A stretch of 64,000 bases of DNA from Chloroflexi bacterium HGW-Chloroflexi-6 (GCA_002840685.1 PHBU01000005.1:62001-126000), one strand, 5' to 3'; positions 15,411 to 25,063 are shown, counted from the first letter of the stretch. Translations and numbers: made by a program. Notes: generated by a model from the sequence alone, not told the origin.

Positions 15411-16322
15411 ATGCCCAAACCCCCATTGAACAACCTGCCCGGCTTGCTGGCCGGCCTGACCGCCGCCGCCATCTGGGGCGGCATGTACGTGGTTAGCAAA
15501 GTCGTGCTGGATGTCATTCCTCCCTTCGCCCTGTTGACCAGTCGTCTCGCGCTGGGCTTTTTGGCGCTGTGGCTTGTGATCGCCTGGCGCGGGCGGTTGT
15601 CGAACCTGCCGAGACACGGATTCAGCCTCAACCGCAGCCAATTCATCTCCGCCTTTGGGGTCGGGGTGGTCGGCTACGGGATTTCACTCGGATTTCAATT
15701 TGTGGGAACGAAGCTTTCGACCGCCGCCAATGGCGCACTGGTGACATCGGCCACACCCGCGCTCGTCATCCCCTTTGCCTGGCTGCTGCTCAAAGAGCCG
15801 GTCACACGCCGCAGGCTGCTCGCCATCCTGGTCGCCAGCCTGGGAGTACTGGCCGTGATCGACCCGCGCAGCGCGGACTGGTCATCCAACCTGTTCCTGG
15901 GCAATCTCTCCCTGTTGGGCGCAGCCCTGACCTGGGCGCTTTACTCGGTGCTGGTGCGAAAAGTGACCGGCCAGGGTACCGATCTACTGCAAGCCACCGC
16001 CATTTTCCTACTGGGCGGCCTGCCGATCACCATTCCGCTGGGAATCTGGGAACTCTCCACACAGGGCATGGGCCAAATAACCCTCGCCATCCTCGGCGGG
16101 ATCCTTTTCCTGGGCATCATTTCGACCGCCATCGCTATGTTTTTATGGAATTACGCCTTCGCCCACCTGCCGGCTGCGGTCGCCTCGCTGACCTTTTTCG
16201 CCCAACCGCTGGTCGGGGCGCTGCTGGGCTGGTTCTTTCTCGGCGAAGAAATTACGGTTCTGTTCATCCTGGGCGGGGTTCTGATCGGGGCAGGAATCTT
16301 AATTTCGGCGCGGGAAAATTAA
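15411..16322 (+). CDS. DMT superfamily transporter, EamA family
   Basis: 303 residues, ten predicted membrane helices in two EamA repeats of five. The first repeat begins GLTAAAIWGGMYVVSKVVLD and ends KEPVTRRRLLAILVASLGVL; the second begins NLSLLGAALTWALYSVLVRK and ends with the typical GWFFLGEEITVLFILGGVLI. The family exports amino acids and other metabolites; the substrate is unknown. The same start with an upstream match is duplicated at 14321-14409. The intergenic region before it (15273-15410) holds one hairpin (ggtctcatc/gatgagacc, about 15329-15349). Confidence 0.88.
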   Translation: MPKPPLNNLPGLLAGLTAAAIWGGMYVVSKVVLDVIPPFALLTSRLALGFLALWLVIAWRGRLSNLPRHGFSLNRSQFISAFGVGVVGYGISLGFQFVGTKLSTAANGALVTSATPALVIPFAWLLLKEPVTRRRLLAILVASLGVLAVIDPRSADWSSNLFLGNLSLLGAALTWALYSVLVRKVTGQGTDLLQATAIFLLGGLPITIPLGIWELSTQGMGQITLAILGGILFLGIISTAIAMFLWNYAFAHLPAAVASLTFFAQPLVGALLGWFFLGEEITVLFILGGVLIGAGILISAREN

Positions 16323-16349
16323 AACTACGTTTTGTCCCGTTTAAACGCA

Positions 16350-16405
16350 AAGGCCGCGCTGGGTGCAGAGTTTTTTCATACTTTTCTCTGCGCCCAATGC
16401 GGCCT
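16350..16405. terminator. Bidirectional terminator between convergent genes
   Basis: A 20-base arm beginning AGGCCGC and ending GTGCAGAG pairs imperfectly with the arm beginning CTCTGC and ending GCGGCCT. The loop contains T and A runs. It lies between the EamA gene (+) and pyruvate kinase (-). Confidence 0.7.
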
Positions 16406-16456
16406 CAACGGTAAAATTGTAAGATCAACCTGATCACGAATTCATGCGATCAGCAA

Positions 16457-17899
16457 CTACTCCCCAATCGTATGCAGCAAAGCCATATTCGGGTTACGCA
16501 GCGCCCCCACCGGGAAGCCGCAGATGATGACCACCTGGTCACCGGGGCGGAAGCTGCTCGTTTCGAGCAGATGATCATCGACATGCTCGATCATGGCCCG
16601 CAAAGTTTCAACAAATTCGATCTTGTGCGGCAAAATGCCCCACAGGAAAGACATCTGGCGATAGGTATGCTCATCTGAAGTAAAGGCGATCACCGGCACC
16701 TGGGCGCGTACTTTCGACATCAACCAGGCCGTGCTGCCGTGCATGGTGAAAACCGTAATCCCGGCCACATCGCGGTCGCGGGCAATTGCATACGCGGCGC
16801 GCGCCATGGCTGCCGCATCGGTCTCGCCCAGTCCGTCAGTCTCACGTTGGCGAGGCTGACCCCACTCAAGGAAGTGGCTCTCCGCCTCACGCGCGATGCG
16901 GTCCATCATCGCTACCGCTTCAACCGGGTATTTGCCAGCGGCCGTTTCACCAGAGAGCATGATCGCATCTGTGCCGTCGAAAATGGCATTGGCCACGTCC
17001 GAGGCTTCGGCGCGAGTCGGCAGAGGATTGACAATCATCGATTCGAGCATCTGGGTGGCGGTAATGACCAGTTTGGCCTTGGCGTTGGCAGAGTGGATGA
17101 TGCGCTTCTGCATGATCGGCACCCGCTCGGGCGGCACTTCCACGCCCAGGTCGCCGCGGGCAACCATAACTCCATCAACCGCATCCAGGATGTTGTCGAG
17201 GTCATCGAGCGCCTCGGGGCGTTCGAGCTTGGCGATCACCAGCGGACGGGGCTGGTTGGCAGGCAGCAGGCGTTTAATGGCGTGGCGCACCTGGATGATA
17301 TCCTGAACTGAGCGTACAAACGAAATCGCAACCGCTTCTACACCCTGCACCAGGCCAAAGGCCAGATCGGCCTCATCTTTTTCGGTAAACCCGGGGATGC
17401 GCAGTCGCACACCCGGCAGGTTGATGCCTTTGTTGGAGGTCAGTATGCCGCCGACCACCACCCGCGCCAGGAGGATGCGCCCTTTGACCGAAACAACCAC
17501 CAGCACAAGCCGGCCGTCATCGAGCAAGAGGCGGTCTCCGGCGTGGACCGATTCGAAAAGTTCCGGAAACGTAACCGAGATCTTCTGCTCCTCGCCATCC
17601 GGCACAGGGTCATCCTGACAATACACGCGCACCAGCTCGTCAAAAGCCAACTGCATGGGAGCTGCTAAAACACCTACGCGCAGCTTTGGCCCCTGCAAAT
17701 CGAGCAGGATGCCGACAGAAAGATCGAGGGCCTCCGAGACCCGTCGAATGCTGGCAATGCGCGCGGCATGTTCTTCATGCGTACCGTGCGAAAAGTTAAG
17801 ACGGGCAACATTCATGCCGGCTTTGAATAGTTTTTCAAGGGTGGCTTCATCCTGGCTGGCAGGGCCGATGGTGGCTACAATTTTGGCGCGTCGTTCCAT
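16457..17899 (-). CDS. pyk: Pyruvate kinase
   Basis: 480 residues, standard length. It catalyses phosphoenolpyruvate + ADP to pyruvate + ATP in the cytosol, the last step of glycolysis. The N-terminal KIVATIGPAS and MNVARLNFSHGTHEEH are the family start. The active-site signature region is VIAKLERPEALDDLDNILD followed by GVMVARGDLGVEVP. ATQMLESMI and SGETAAGKYPVEAV follow, and the C-terminal regulatory domain is complete, ending GFPVGALRNPNMALLHTIGE. Start ATG 17899. Confidence 0.95.
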   Translation of the reverse strand: MERRAKIVATIGPASQDEATLEKLFKAGMNVARLNFSHGTHEEHAARIASIRRVSEALDLSVGILLDLQGPKLRVGVLAAPMQLAFDELVRVYCQDDPVPDGEEQKISVTFPELFESVHAGDRLLLDDGRLVLVVVSVKGRILLARVVVGGILTSNKGINLPGVRLRIPGFTEKDEADLAFGLVQGVEAVAISFVRSVQDIIQVRHAIKRLLPANQPRPLVIAKLERPEALDDLDNILDAVDGVMVARGDLGVEVPPERVPIMQKRIIHSANAKAKLVITATQMLESMIVNPLPTRAEASDVANAIFDGTDAIMLSGETAAGKYPVEAVAMMDRIAREAESHFLEWGQPRQRETDGLGETDAAAMARAAYAIARDRDVAGITVFTMHGSTAWLMSKVRAQVPVIAFTSDEHTYRQMSFLWGILPHKIEFVETLRAMIEHVDDHLLETSSFRPGDQVVIICGFPVGALRNPNMALLHTIGE

Positions 17900-17928
17900 A
17901 AGTTCATTATCCTTACATAATAAAAGTA

Positions 17929-17958
17929 TCGGGGCGCAGAAAAATGACTGCGCCCCGA
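17929..17958 (-). terminator. Hairpin terminator after the CoA-transferase gene
   Basis: TCGGGGCGCAG pairs perfectly with CTGCGCCCCGA around an 8-base A-rich loop. It sits in the 79 bases between the CoA-transferase stop and the pyk start, and probably ends the ald-CoA-transferase transcript. T runs flank it on the + strand side. Confidence 0.65.
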
Positions 17959-17978
17959 TTTTACTCGTTTTTTGAGTT

Positions 17979-19289
17979 TTACAGGTAATTCAGTTCTTTT
18001 GCTTTGTGTGTCAGCTCGTCACGGAATTGAGGGTGGGCAATATTGATCAAAGCCTGGGCGCGCTGACGGATGGTTTTGCCATATAACTCAGCCACGCCAT
18101 ATTCGGTCACGATATAGCGGACGTGGTTGCGAGTGGTTACCACGCCTGCGCCCGGTTTCAGGAAATGAACAATCTTGCTGATGCACGAGCCGTCTTTCAT
18201 CATGGCCATGCTTGGCAGGGCGATGATGGGTACGCCGCCCTTGGAGCGGGAAGCGCCATAGACAAAGTCCAACTGCCCGCCGACGCCGGAATAGAGCTTG
18301 TGCCCGATACTGTCGGCGCAGACCTGCCCGGTCAGATCGATCTCGATCGCAGAGTTGATCGCCACCATGCGGTCGTTCTGGGCGATCACAAACGGGTCGT
18401 TGATGTACTCAGTGCGATGCAGTTCGATCAGCGGGTTATCATCCACCCAGTCGTACAGACGTTTGGTGCCAATGATAAAACCGGCGATGATCTTGCCGTT
18501 ATGGATGGTCTTGCGGGCGTTGGTCAGCACGCCTGCTTCAACCAGGTCAATCACGCCATCCGAAAACAGTTCGGTATGAATGCCAAGATCTTTTTTGTGA
18601 TAGAGATATTTCAAGACCGCGTCTGGAATGGCGCCAATGCCCATTTGCATGGTCGCGCCATCAGGGATCAACTCGGCAATGTGCCCGGCAATACTTTCGA
18701 CAACATCCTTGTCGCCTTCGTCGCCCATCGCCAGTTCAAAAATCGGGTAGTTGACCGGCACGATGTAGTTCAGACGGCTGACGTGCAGGAAGGCATCTCC
18801 CAAAGTACGCGGCATCTGCTCATTGACCTCGGCGATGATGATCTTGGCCGATTCCGCCGGGGTTTTGGTCAGGCCGACTTCCACGCCCAGGGAGCAAAAT
18901 CCGTGCTCATCGGGCAGGGAAACATGCACAAACGCCACATCCAGCGGCAGAACATTATTTTTGAATAGCAGGGTGAATTCAGAAAGCAGGACCGGTGTAA
19001 AATCAGCGCGGCCTTCCTGAACAGCCTTGCGGACGTTATGGCCGATAAAAAGCGTATTGACACGCAGGTGGCCCTCCAGCTCCGGGCTGACGTATTCCGC
19101 CGAGCCAATCGTCAGGGCATGACAGAGTTCGACATTCTGCAATTCGGGCGCGCGCTTGACGAGTGCACCCAATAAAAATTTCGGAATGGAAACATTGCCT
19201 GTCAGAAAAACACGATTTCCACTCTCAACACACTTGACCGCTTCATCGGCTGTGCAGACTCGTGACTGATAAATGCTTTGCCAGGACAT
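17979..19289 (-). CDS. Acetyl-CoA hydrolase/transferase family (4-hydroxybutyrate CoA-transferase-like)
   Basis: 436 residues. Family I-type CoA-transferase with the two Rossmann-like halves. GNRVFLTGNVSIPKFLLGAL opens the first half; ATMQMGIGAIPDAVL and LGIHTELFSDGVIDLVEAGV mark the second, with the catalytic Glu in HTELFSDG. YSGVGGQLDFVYGASRSKGG and VTEYGVAELYGKTIRQRAQAL are the typical C-terminal CoA-binding motifs. It moves CoA between acyl groups, probably acetyl-CoA and a short (hydroxy)acid. It starts 3 bases after the ald stop, so the two are probably translated together. Confidence 0.88.
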   Translation of the reverse strand: MSWQSIYQSRVCTADEAVKCVESGNRVFLTGNVSIPKFLLGALVKRAPELQNVELCHALTIGSAEYVSPELEGHLRVNTLFIGHNVRKAVQEGRADFTPVLLSEFTLLFKNNVLPLDVAFVHVSLPDEHGFCSLGVEVGLTKTPAESAKIIIAEVNEQMPRTLGDAFLHVSRLNYIVPVNYPIFELAMGDEGDKDVVESIAGHIAELIPDGATMQMGIGAIPDAVLKYLYHKKDLGIHTELFSDGVIDLVEAGVLTNARKTIHNGKIIAGFIIGTKRLYDWVDDNPLIELHRTEYINDPFVIAQNDRMVAINSAIEIDLTGQVCADSIGHKLYSGVGGQLDFVYGASRSKGGVPIIALPSMAMMKDGSCISKIVHFLKPGAGVVTTRNHVRYIVTEYGVAELYGKTIRQRAQALINIAHPQFRDELTHKAKELNYL

Positions 19290-19292
19290 CGG

Positions 19293-20384
19293 CTATTCTC
19301 CTTCTTCCGGGGCGACCCAGCGCTGCAAATGTCGAATTTCACCTTTGAATGTGTTGACACCCATTTCCAGGGCCGGATCGTTCTCAATCGCCACTTCAGC
19401 GCCCAGCTCCGCCACTTTCATGACGTACGGCATGGCCGCATTGACAAAAGCATGGGTGGCAGTCCGTGCCACAACCGCCGGCACGTTCGGAACACAGTAG
19501 TGCAGGATGCCTTCTTCGACATAGGTCGGGTGATCGTGGGTGGTGGGCCGGGATGTCTCGAAACAGCCACCCTGGTCGATGCTCATATCGATCAGCAGTG
19601 AGCGCGGCTTCATGGTTCTGAGCATTTCACGCGTGATGACAATCGGAGCGCGTTCGCCAGGCACCAGGACCACGCCCAAAACCACATCTGCGTAGTTGCA
19701 GGCTCGTTCGATGTTGCGCCGGGTGGAGATCATCGTCACCACCTGTGGGTAGCGCTCGTGGACGCGCTGCAGGGCTTCGAGGCTCTTATCGAGCACGCTG
19801 ACATGCGCCCCCATCCCCAGGAAGATGCTGGCCGCATTCATTCCGGCGGTGCCGGCGCCGATGATAACCACTTCCGCGGGGGGTACGCCGGCAATGCCGC
19901 CCAGCAAAATACCCTTGCCGCCGCGGTTGTTCTGCATAAAACGCGCCGCGATCTGGGGCGCCATTTGTCCGCCGATCTGGCTCAGCGAGTGCAAAACCGG
20001 CAGATCGCCGTTCGGTAATTGGATTTGCTCGTAAGCGATCGAGGTGATCCTCTTTTCGATCAGGCCTTCGACGCGCCCCTGGCGGGCCGATGCCAGGTGC
20101 AGGAAACCCATCAGGATGGCATCAGGGTTGATCCACTCGATCTCTTCCTGCATCGGGCGGGTGACTTTAAGCAACAGATCGGCCCGGCCATAAACCTCGT
20201 GGCCAGAATAAACAACATTTGCGCCAGCGCGTTCATATTCCTGGTCGCTAAAGCCCGCACCCAAGCCGGCTTCATGCTCCACGTAAACAGTATGGCCTTG
20301 CTGAATGAGAATTTCAACACCTGCCGGAGAAACGCCTACGCGATATTCAAAGGGACGGCGCTCCTTTGGGATTCCGATATTCAT
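19293..20384 (-). CDS. ald: Alanine dehydrogenase
   Basis: 363 residues. It reversibly deaminates L-alanine to pyruvate and ammonia with NAD. IGIPKERRPFEYRVGVSPAG is the classical N-terminus with the substrate-binding Arg and Lys. Further landmarks are MGFLHLA, the catalytic His region, the NAD-binding VVIIGAGTAGMNAASIFLGM (about residues 170-189), and the closing DMSIDQGGCFETSRPTTHDH with the family's conserved Asp and Cys-Phe-Glu. It overlaps no neighbour; the ATG at 20384 is preceded by GGAGG (minus strand). Confidence 0.93.
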   Translation of the reverse strand: MNIGIPKERRPFEYRVGVSPAGVEILIQQGHTVYVEHEAGLGAGFSDQEYERAGANVVYSGHEVYGRADLLLKVTRPMQEEIEWINPDAILMGFLHLASARQGRVEGLIEKRITSIAYEQIQLPNGDLPVLHSLSQIGGQMAPQIAARFMQNNRGGKGILLGGIAGVPPAEVVIIGAGTAGMNAASIFLGMGAHVSVLDKSLEALQRVHERYPQVVTMISTRRNIERACNYADVVLGVVLVPGERAPIVITREMLRTMKPRSLLIDMSIDQGGCFETSRPTTHDHPTYVEEGILHYCVPNVPAVVARTATHAFVNAAMPYVMKVAELGAEVAIENDPALEMGVNTFKGEIRHLQRWVAPEEGE

Positions 20385-20405
20385 AGAGCCTCCATATGGG
20401 TTAAT

Positions 20406-20437
20406 AAACCCTAAAGGCGATGGGCCTTTAGGGTTTT
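20406..20437 (-). terminator. Rho-independent terminator after ornithine aminotransferase
   Basis: AAACCCTAAAGGC pairs with GCCTTTAGGGTTT around a short loop, and T-rich on either strand. It separates the ornithine aminotransferase gene from ald. Confidence 0.8.
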
Positions 20438-20441
20438 GAGT

Positions 20442-21644
20442 TTAGGACAACTGCAATACTTCGCTGATCTTGGGCAATGCCCAGTCGATGGTGTCCTTGT
20501 CGATCACCAACGGTGGCGCAAAGCGGATAACATGATCGTGGGTCTCTTTCGCGAGAATGCCGCGCGCTTTGAGAGCTTCGCAAAAGCGGCGCGCGCCCCC
20601 CGCAGCCGGGTGCAGCTCGACGCCGATCAACAGACCGCGTCCGCGCACTTCTTTGACGTGCTTGCTCGGGATTTCGCTCAAGCGCTCGCTGAAGTAATTG
20701 CCCAGTTCGTCGGCGCGTTCGGCAAGCTTTTCCTCGCGTAAAACGCCGATTGCGGCCCGGCCAATCGCAGCGGCCAAAGGATTGCCGCCGAAGGTGGAGC
20801 CGTGCTCGCCCGGGGTGAACAGGCCGAGAAGGGCCGCATCCGCCAGTACGGCGGAGATCGGGTAAAAGCCACCCGAAAGCGCCTTACCGATGGTGATCAT
20901 ATCAGGGCGGACGCCTTCGTGCTGGCTGGCAAAGATGCGGCCGGTACGGCACAGGCCGGTCTGGATCTCATCGGCAATGAACAGAACGTTGTTCTTTTTG
21001 CACAGTTCAGCCACTTTTTTCAAGTAACCGGCCGGAGGAATGATCACTCCCGCCTCGCCCTGGATCGGCTCGAGCAGCACGGCAGCCGTGTTCGGCGTGA
21101 TCGCTTTCTCAATCGCCGCAGCATCGCCATAAGGCACGGTCAAGAAGCCGGGGGTAAAGGGGCCAAAATCATCCCGATAAAGCGGTTCAGTGGAGAAAGA
21201 GATCGTAGTCGTTGTGCGCCCGTGGAAATTCCCACTGGCGGTGATGATCTCAGCCTGGTGACGCGGAACACCCTTGACGCGATAGGCCCACTTGCGAGCC
21301 AACTTGATCGCCGATTCGACCGCTTCGGCGCCAGAGTTCATCGGCAGCGACATTTCGTAACCGGTAAATTCGGAGAGTTCCTTGTAAAACATGGGGAGTT
21401 GGTCGTTGCGGAAAGCGCGCGAGGTCAGAGTGACTTTTTTGGCCTGCTCGATCATGGCATTTAGAATGCGCGGGTGAACATGGCCCTGGTTGACTGCCGA
21501 ATAAGCGGAAAGACAATCCAAAAACTTGTTGCCGTCTACATCATAAACCCAGACGCCCTCGGCGCGTTCGATGACGACATCGAGCGGGTGATAATTGTGC
21601 GCGCCGTACTGTTCTTCAATTTCAATAAACTGGTTGGTATTCAT
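20442..21644 (-). CDS. rocD: Ornithine aminotransferase (ornithine-oxo-acid transaminase)
   Basis: 400 residues from the ATG at 21644, with GAAAGG before it; an upstream in-frame ATG adds 16 residues without a ribosome binding site. Fold type I PLP enzyme, class [23 protein letters not shown] is typical of Roc[30 protein letters not shown], the [14 protein letters not shown] segment with the PLP-binding Asp, and the [13 protein letters not shown] segment with the PLP-lysine follow. It converts ornithine and 2-oxoglutarate to glutamate semialdehyde and glutamate. Downstream of the ornithine carbamoyltransferase gene on the same strand, both using ornithine. Confidence 0.93.
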   Translation of the reverse strand: MNTNQFIEIEEQYGAHNYHPLDVVIERAEGVWVYDVDGNKFLDCLSAYSAVNQGHVHPRILNAMIEQAKKVTLTSRAFRNDQLPMFYKELSEFTGYEMSLPMNSGAEAVESAIKLARKWAYRVKGVPRHQAEIITASGNFHGRTTTTISFSTEPLYRDDFGPFTPGFLTVPYGDAAAIEKAITPNTAAVLLEPIQGEAGVIIPPAGYLKKVAELCKKNNVLFIADEIQTGLCRTGRIFASQHEGVRPDMITIGKALSGGFYPISAVLADAALLGLFTPGEHGSTFGGNPLAAAIGRAAIGVLREEKLAERADELGNYFSERLSEIPSKHVKEVRGRGLLIGVELHPAAGGARRFCEALKARGILAKETHDHVIRFAPPLVIDKDTIDWALPKISEVLQLS

Positions 21645-21678
21645 TGTATGCCTTTCAGTGTATGGTGAGAGCGAAATT

Positions 21679-21706
21679 GCCCCGAGCGCCACGCAGTCGA
21701 GAGGCT
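21679..21706 (-). repeat. 28-base leader repeat, copy 1 (before rocD)
   Basis: A GC-rich 28-base element (gccccgagcgcc at its left end, gtcgagaggct at its right end) that differs by one base from the copy at 22764-22791. It ends exactly 34 bases upstream of the rocD ATG, the same distance as the other copy from argF. Confidence 0.6.
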
Positions 21707-21728
21707 AAAAAGAACCCCACCCCGGCCA

Positions 21729-21780
21729 TCCCCCAGTTTCCGCCGGTTGTCGAGCTTGTCGAGACACGGAAACTGGGGGA
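21729..21780 (-). terminator. Terminator-like hairpin after ornithine carbamoyltransferase
   Basis: The arm CCCCCAGTTTCCG pairs with CGGAAACTGGGGG over 13 bases. The loop contains a shorter inverted 'tgtcgagcttgtcgagaca' element. It lies between the argF stop and the rocD leader. Confidence 0.6.
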
Positions 21781-21805
21781 GGGTGCCCGGAGGGCGGGAG
21801 GGGGT

Positions 21806-22729
21806 TTATGCCACTTCCAATAAACGAGCCAGTACCGCCTTCTGTGCATGCAGGCGATTGTGAGCCTGCGGGAAAATCGCTGAGTGGGGACCATCGGCCA
21901 CATCGTCGGTCAGTTCGTGGTTGCGATGGGCCGGCAGGCAGTGCATGACGATCACATCTTTGTCGGCTTCGCTGACCAGTTTGGCATTGACCTGGTAAGG
22001 AGGAAAGACGGCTTCGCGCTTGGCGGTTTCTTCTTCCTGGCCCATGCTGGTCCAGGTGTCGGTATAGATAACCTGCGCGCCCTTAACCGCTTCGTGCGGG
22101 TCAGTCAGCAGATTGATCTTCGCCCCACTGACAACGGCCAGTTTCTTGCCGGTTTCAATGGCAACAGCCGGCATGTCATAGCCCGCCGGGTTGGCGATCG
22201 TGAAATTCGCGCCAAGCATGACCGCAATATGCATCAACGAAACGGCAACATTGTTGCCATCGCCAACATACGAAACGGTCAGACCCTTCATAGAGCCAAA
22301 TTTCTCAATGATCGTCTGGGCATCGGCCATGGCCTGGCAGGGGTGGCTAAAATCGCTCAGGCCGTTGATGACCGGCACGGATGACCACTTGGCCAGTTCG
22401 ACAACATGGGCATGCTCGAAAACGCGCGCCATCATCACCTGGACATAGCCAGACATGACACGGGCAATATCTGCGATCGATTCGCGTTTGCCAAGACCGA
22501 TTTCATTGGGGGAAAGATAGATTGCGTCGCCGCCCATATGGCGCATGGCCATATCGAACGAAACACGCGTACGCAGGCTGGGCTTCTGGAAAATCATGCC
22601 CAATACTTTGCCCTTGAACAAGGGTGGGTTGCCATGCTCAAAATGTTCCTTCTTCAAGCGGATGGCCAGATCTAAAATATCTTGGATTTCTGCCGGGGAA
22701 TAATCGGCAACATCGAGGAAGTGTTTCAT
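21806..22729 (-). CDS. argF: Ornithine carbamoyltransferase
   Basis: 307 residues from the ATG at 22729, with AAGGAG 9 bases upstream; a 35-codon upstream extension has no ribosome binding site. [21 protein letters not shown] covers the carbamoyl-phosphate loop (SLRTR replacing the usual STRTR), then HPCQAMAD (about residue 133), the ornithine-binding region, and [15 protein letters not shown] near the C-terminus. It makes citrulline from ornithine and carbamoyl phosphate in arginine synthesis. The S-T to S-L change in the phosphate loop is a variant, not obviously inactivating. Confidence 0.93.
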   Translation of the reverse strand: MKHFLDVADYSPAEIQDILDLAIRLKKEHFEHGNPPLFKGKVLGMIFQKPSLRTRVSFDMAMRHMGGDAIYLSPNEIGLGKRESIADIARVMSGYVQVMMARVFEHAHVVELAKWSSVPVINGLSDFSHPCQAMADAQTIIEKFGSMKGLTVSYVGDGNNVAVSLMHIAVMLGANFTIANPAGYDMPAVAIETGKKLAVVSGAKINLLTDPHEAVKGAQVIYTDTWTSMGQEEETAKREAVFPPYQVNAKLVSEADKDVIVMHCLPAHRNHELTDDVADGPHSAIFPQAHNRLHAQKAVLARLLEVA

Positions 22730-22763
22730 GCTTTCAGTCTCCTTATGGAAATTGGAAGTTACC

Positions 22764-22791
22764 GCCCCGAGCGCCGCGCAGTCGAGAGGCT
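22764..22791 (-). repeat. 28-base leader repeat, copy 2 (before argF)
   Basis: The second copy of the 28-base element described before rocD; 27 of 28 bases are the same. It is separated from the argF start codon by 34 bases, exactly as copy 1 is from rocD. Confidence 0.6.
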
Positions 22792-22873
22792 GTTCAATTG
22801 AATAAATTTTATCACAGCGCCCCCCGCCGGTCATGTTGCCTGTGTCACGTTTTGAATTGACGTTTGTACCGAT

Positions 22874-23776
22874 TTATACTCTGAACTTCTTCCAGTAGCG
22901 TTGCAATCCATCGGCGCTCATGCCAAGCGGGTTTGCCAGCAGATAAGCTTCGCGCACATCGTCAGGCAGGCCGATTTCGCGGCCCTGGGCTTCCATCAAC
23001 GCCACAAAGCTTTCGCGCAGGTATTCGATTGGCGGATCGGTGGGCATGACCTGGGTCAGCCAGTAGTCCACATCCTCGAGGGTGCGATGGATCGCTTCAA
23101 AATGCCAGTCGGGATCATCAAAAATGCCAAAATGAGTCGGGACAACATGGCGCACATCCAGCCCTTGCAGTTTGTCGATCGAAGCGTGCCACCTTTCCAG
23201 ATGCAGTTCGGGCGGCACGAAGGGCAGGCGTAAGTACGGGTAAGTCGAAATCCGAATGCCCCCAACATCCCCGGTAAAGCAATAGCCGTCCACAAAATAA
23301 CAGATGTGATGCTCGGCATGCCCCGGCGTGTCAAAAGCCGTCAGCCTCAGGCCGCCATCCAAATCGATCTGGTCGCCATCCTGCAAAATCGTCAAGCGCT
23401 CAGGCGGAACCGGCAGGAAATCTCCCCACAGGCTTTGCATTTTGTCGCCATAAATGCGCGTGGCCGAGGCGATCAGTTTCTCGGGGTTAAGTAGGTGCGG
23501 CGCGCCATTCGGATGCACAAAAACCTGCGCGCCGCGCGAGGCTAGGAAACCCGCCGCCCCGGCATGATCGAGATGGATATGGGTCAGAAAAACATGGCTG
23601 ACATCCTTCAGGCCATAACCAAGTGCGGCCAGCTCCCGTTCCAGGGCCGGAACGGTCGAACCAGGACCGGATTCAACCAGCGCAACACCATCCGCATGCG
23701 GAATGGCATACACCGCAATCGCGGTCCCCTGGCCCTGAAAGTTTAGATCGAGAGGCTGGACAATTGTTTTCGCCAT
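22874..23776 (-). CDS. MBL-fold metallo-hydrolase
   Basis: 300 residues. The metallo-beta-lactamase signature is THIHLDHAGAAGFL (about residues 64-77), followed by HAEHHICYFVDGYCFTGDVGG carrying the second His and the bridging Asp, and VPTHFGIFDDP with the last His region. Members include glyoxalase II-type and other thioester or phosphate hydrolases; the substrate is open. The ATG follows CAGGAG, and its first 34 bases overlap the end of the DUF58 gene, so translation is probably coupled. Confidence 0.88.
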   Translation of the reverse strand: MAKTIVQPLDLNFQGQGTAIAVYAIPHADGVALVESGPGSTVPALERELAALGYGLKDVSHVFLTHIHLDHAGAAGFLASRGAQVFVHPNGAPHLLNPEKLIASATRIYGDKMQSLWGDFLPVPPERLTILQDGDQIDLDGGLRLTAFDTPGHAEHHICYFVDGYCFTGDVGGIRISTYPYLRLPFVPPELHLERWHASIDKLQGLDVRHVVPTHFGIFDDPDWHFEAIHRTLEDVDYWLTQVMPTDPPIEYLRESFVALMEAQGREIGLPDDVREAYLLANPLGMSADGLQRYWKKFRV

Positions 23777-25062
23777 AGGGGTTGCTCCTGGTTACGGTTC
23801 TGGGCAGCAAAGGCCGAAAGCGTTTCGGTCAGGTCGTCACCATTGCTGATCGGACAGACCGGCACACCGCGCGCAAGCAGGCTCTGCAGCAATCCTTCAT
23901 TTGTTGTGTGCCCGCCAAAGGTTTGCGGGTTGATCAGGATGACCACGGGACTCAACCCGCGCCGCGAGGCGGTCTCGGCAGCGAGCAGGATATCCTGCCG
24001 GGCAGACGAGGTCACCAGCAGCACGCTGGACCCGTACGGGATGCGCGGCGCGATCGAATCAACCAGACTGACGAGCGGCAGGTGCCCCGCGGCGCGCACA
24101 AAGGCCAGGGTTTCGAGCAGTTTGGCCTCCTGGCGCTCGCTACGCTCAGCCGGGATGACGGTATAAGCCGGGCCTTCGGTCACGAAACCAACCGCGCGGC
24201 GCTGCTCGATAAAATAGTGCGCAAGCGAGGCAGTAATGGAAACCGCGTATTCGATGGTCTCGGGCGGCAGGGACAGTTGCGGGCGGCGCTGAAAAGTCCA
24301 ACTGTTCAAGACAGGTTGGGGCAAAGCGGGCAGTTCATGGTGCACATTCACTTCGGCATCGAGGAACAGCCAGATCTCTGCCTGTGGATCTTGCTCAAAC
24401 TCCTTGACCATCAGACGATTGCGACGGGCGCTGGTCGGCCAGTGGATGCGTTTAAGCGGGTCACCGTGGATATATTCACGCACCCCGGCTGCATGGGGCG
24501 TGATCTCAAAAGACTTGCGCCGGATGGCTTTGCCCCCTGGCAGGTAGCCGGAGGGGGAAGGGAAATCGTGGATGGGCAGGATGAGCGGCAGCACAAGCAG
24601 CGAATCGGCGTGAGGAATGCTCCGTTTAACGGCGAACAAACCAAACGGGTCGCCTGATCCGAGTACGGTCGGCCCAAGCCGGTACACCCCGCGGCGGGTG
24701 AGCCAGGTGCGGGCCAGGTAAGAACGCTTCTGTCTTCCCCCAACATTCGTAAACAGCCGCGAACCGGAAGCCTGCGGCAGGCTGGATGCATTATCTACTT
24801 CGACCCACAAACGCGGCAAACGGCTGTCATTATACAGATCAAAATTTTCTTCAAAAATATCGCCGACCGAAGCGCGCAGGGAGCGCGCCTGGCGCGTCAG
24901 GCGCAGTTCGCGGAGCGAAAAGAAGGTCCACAACCAGGCTGCGCCCAGCAACATTCCGCTCAGATAGGCCAACCGGACATATAAATCGGCCCCATTCAAG
25001 ATGGTTCCGATCAGGCCAATTGCGAACAACAGCAGCAAAAAGATACGCGCCGGGTTTTTCAT
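23743..25062 (-). CDS. DUF58 domain protein with two N-terminal membrane helices
   Basis: 439 residues. Two hydrophobic helices (about 5-22 and 28-48) precede a beta-rich domain, and then the DUF58 core with GDPLKRIHWPTSARRNRLMV (about residues 228-247) and EFEQDPQAEIWLFLDAEVN. A vWA-like fold is suggested by the following strands. DUF58 proteins are paired with MoxR AAA+ ATPases in many bacteria, probably in envelope protein maturation. Here the MoxR gene ends one base before this start (ATG 25062), confirming the pairing. Confidence 0.9.
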   Translation of the reverse strand: MKNPARIFLLLLFAIGLIGTILNGADLYVRLAYLSGMLLGAAWLWTFFSLRELRLTRQARSLRASVGDIFEENFDLYNDSRLPRLWVEVDNASSLPQASGSRLFTNVGGRQKRSYLARTWLTRRGVYRLGPTVLGSGDPFGLFAVKRSIPHADSLLVLPLILPIHDFPSPSGYLPGGKAIRRKSFEITPHAAGVREYIHGDPLKRIHWPTSARRNRLMVKEFEQDPQAEIWLFLDAEVNVHHELPALPQPVLNSWTFQRRPQLSLPPETIEYAVSITASLAHYFIEQRRAVGFVTEGPAYTVIPAERSERQEAKLLETLAFVRAAGHLPLVSLVDSIAPRIPYGSSVLLVTSSARQDILLAAETASRRGLSPVVILINPQTFGGHTTNEGLLQSLLARGVPVCPISNGDDLTETLSAFAAQNRNQEQPLWRKQLSSLSI

Positions 25063-25063
25063 T

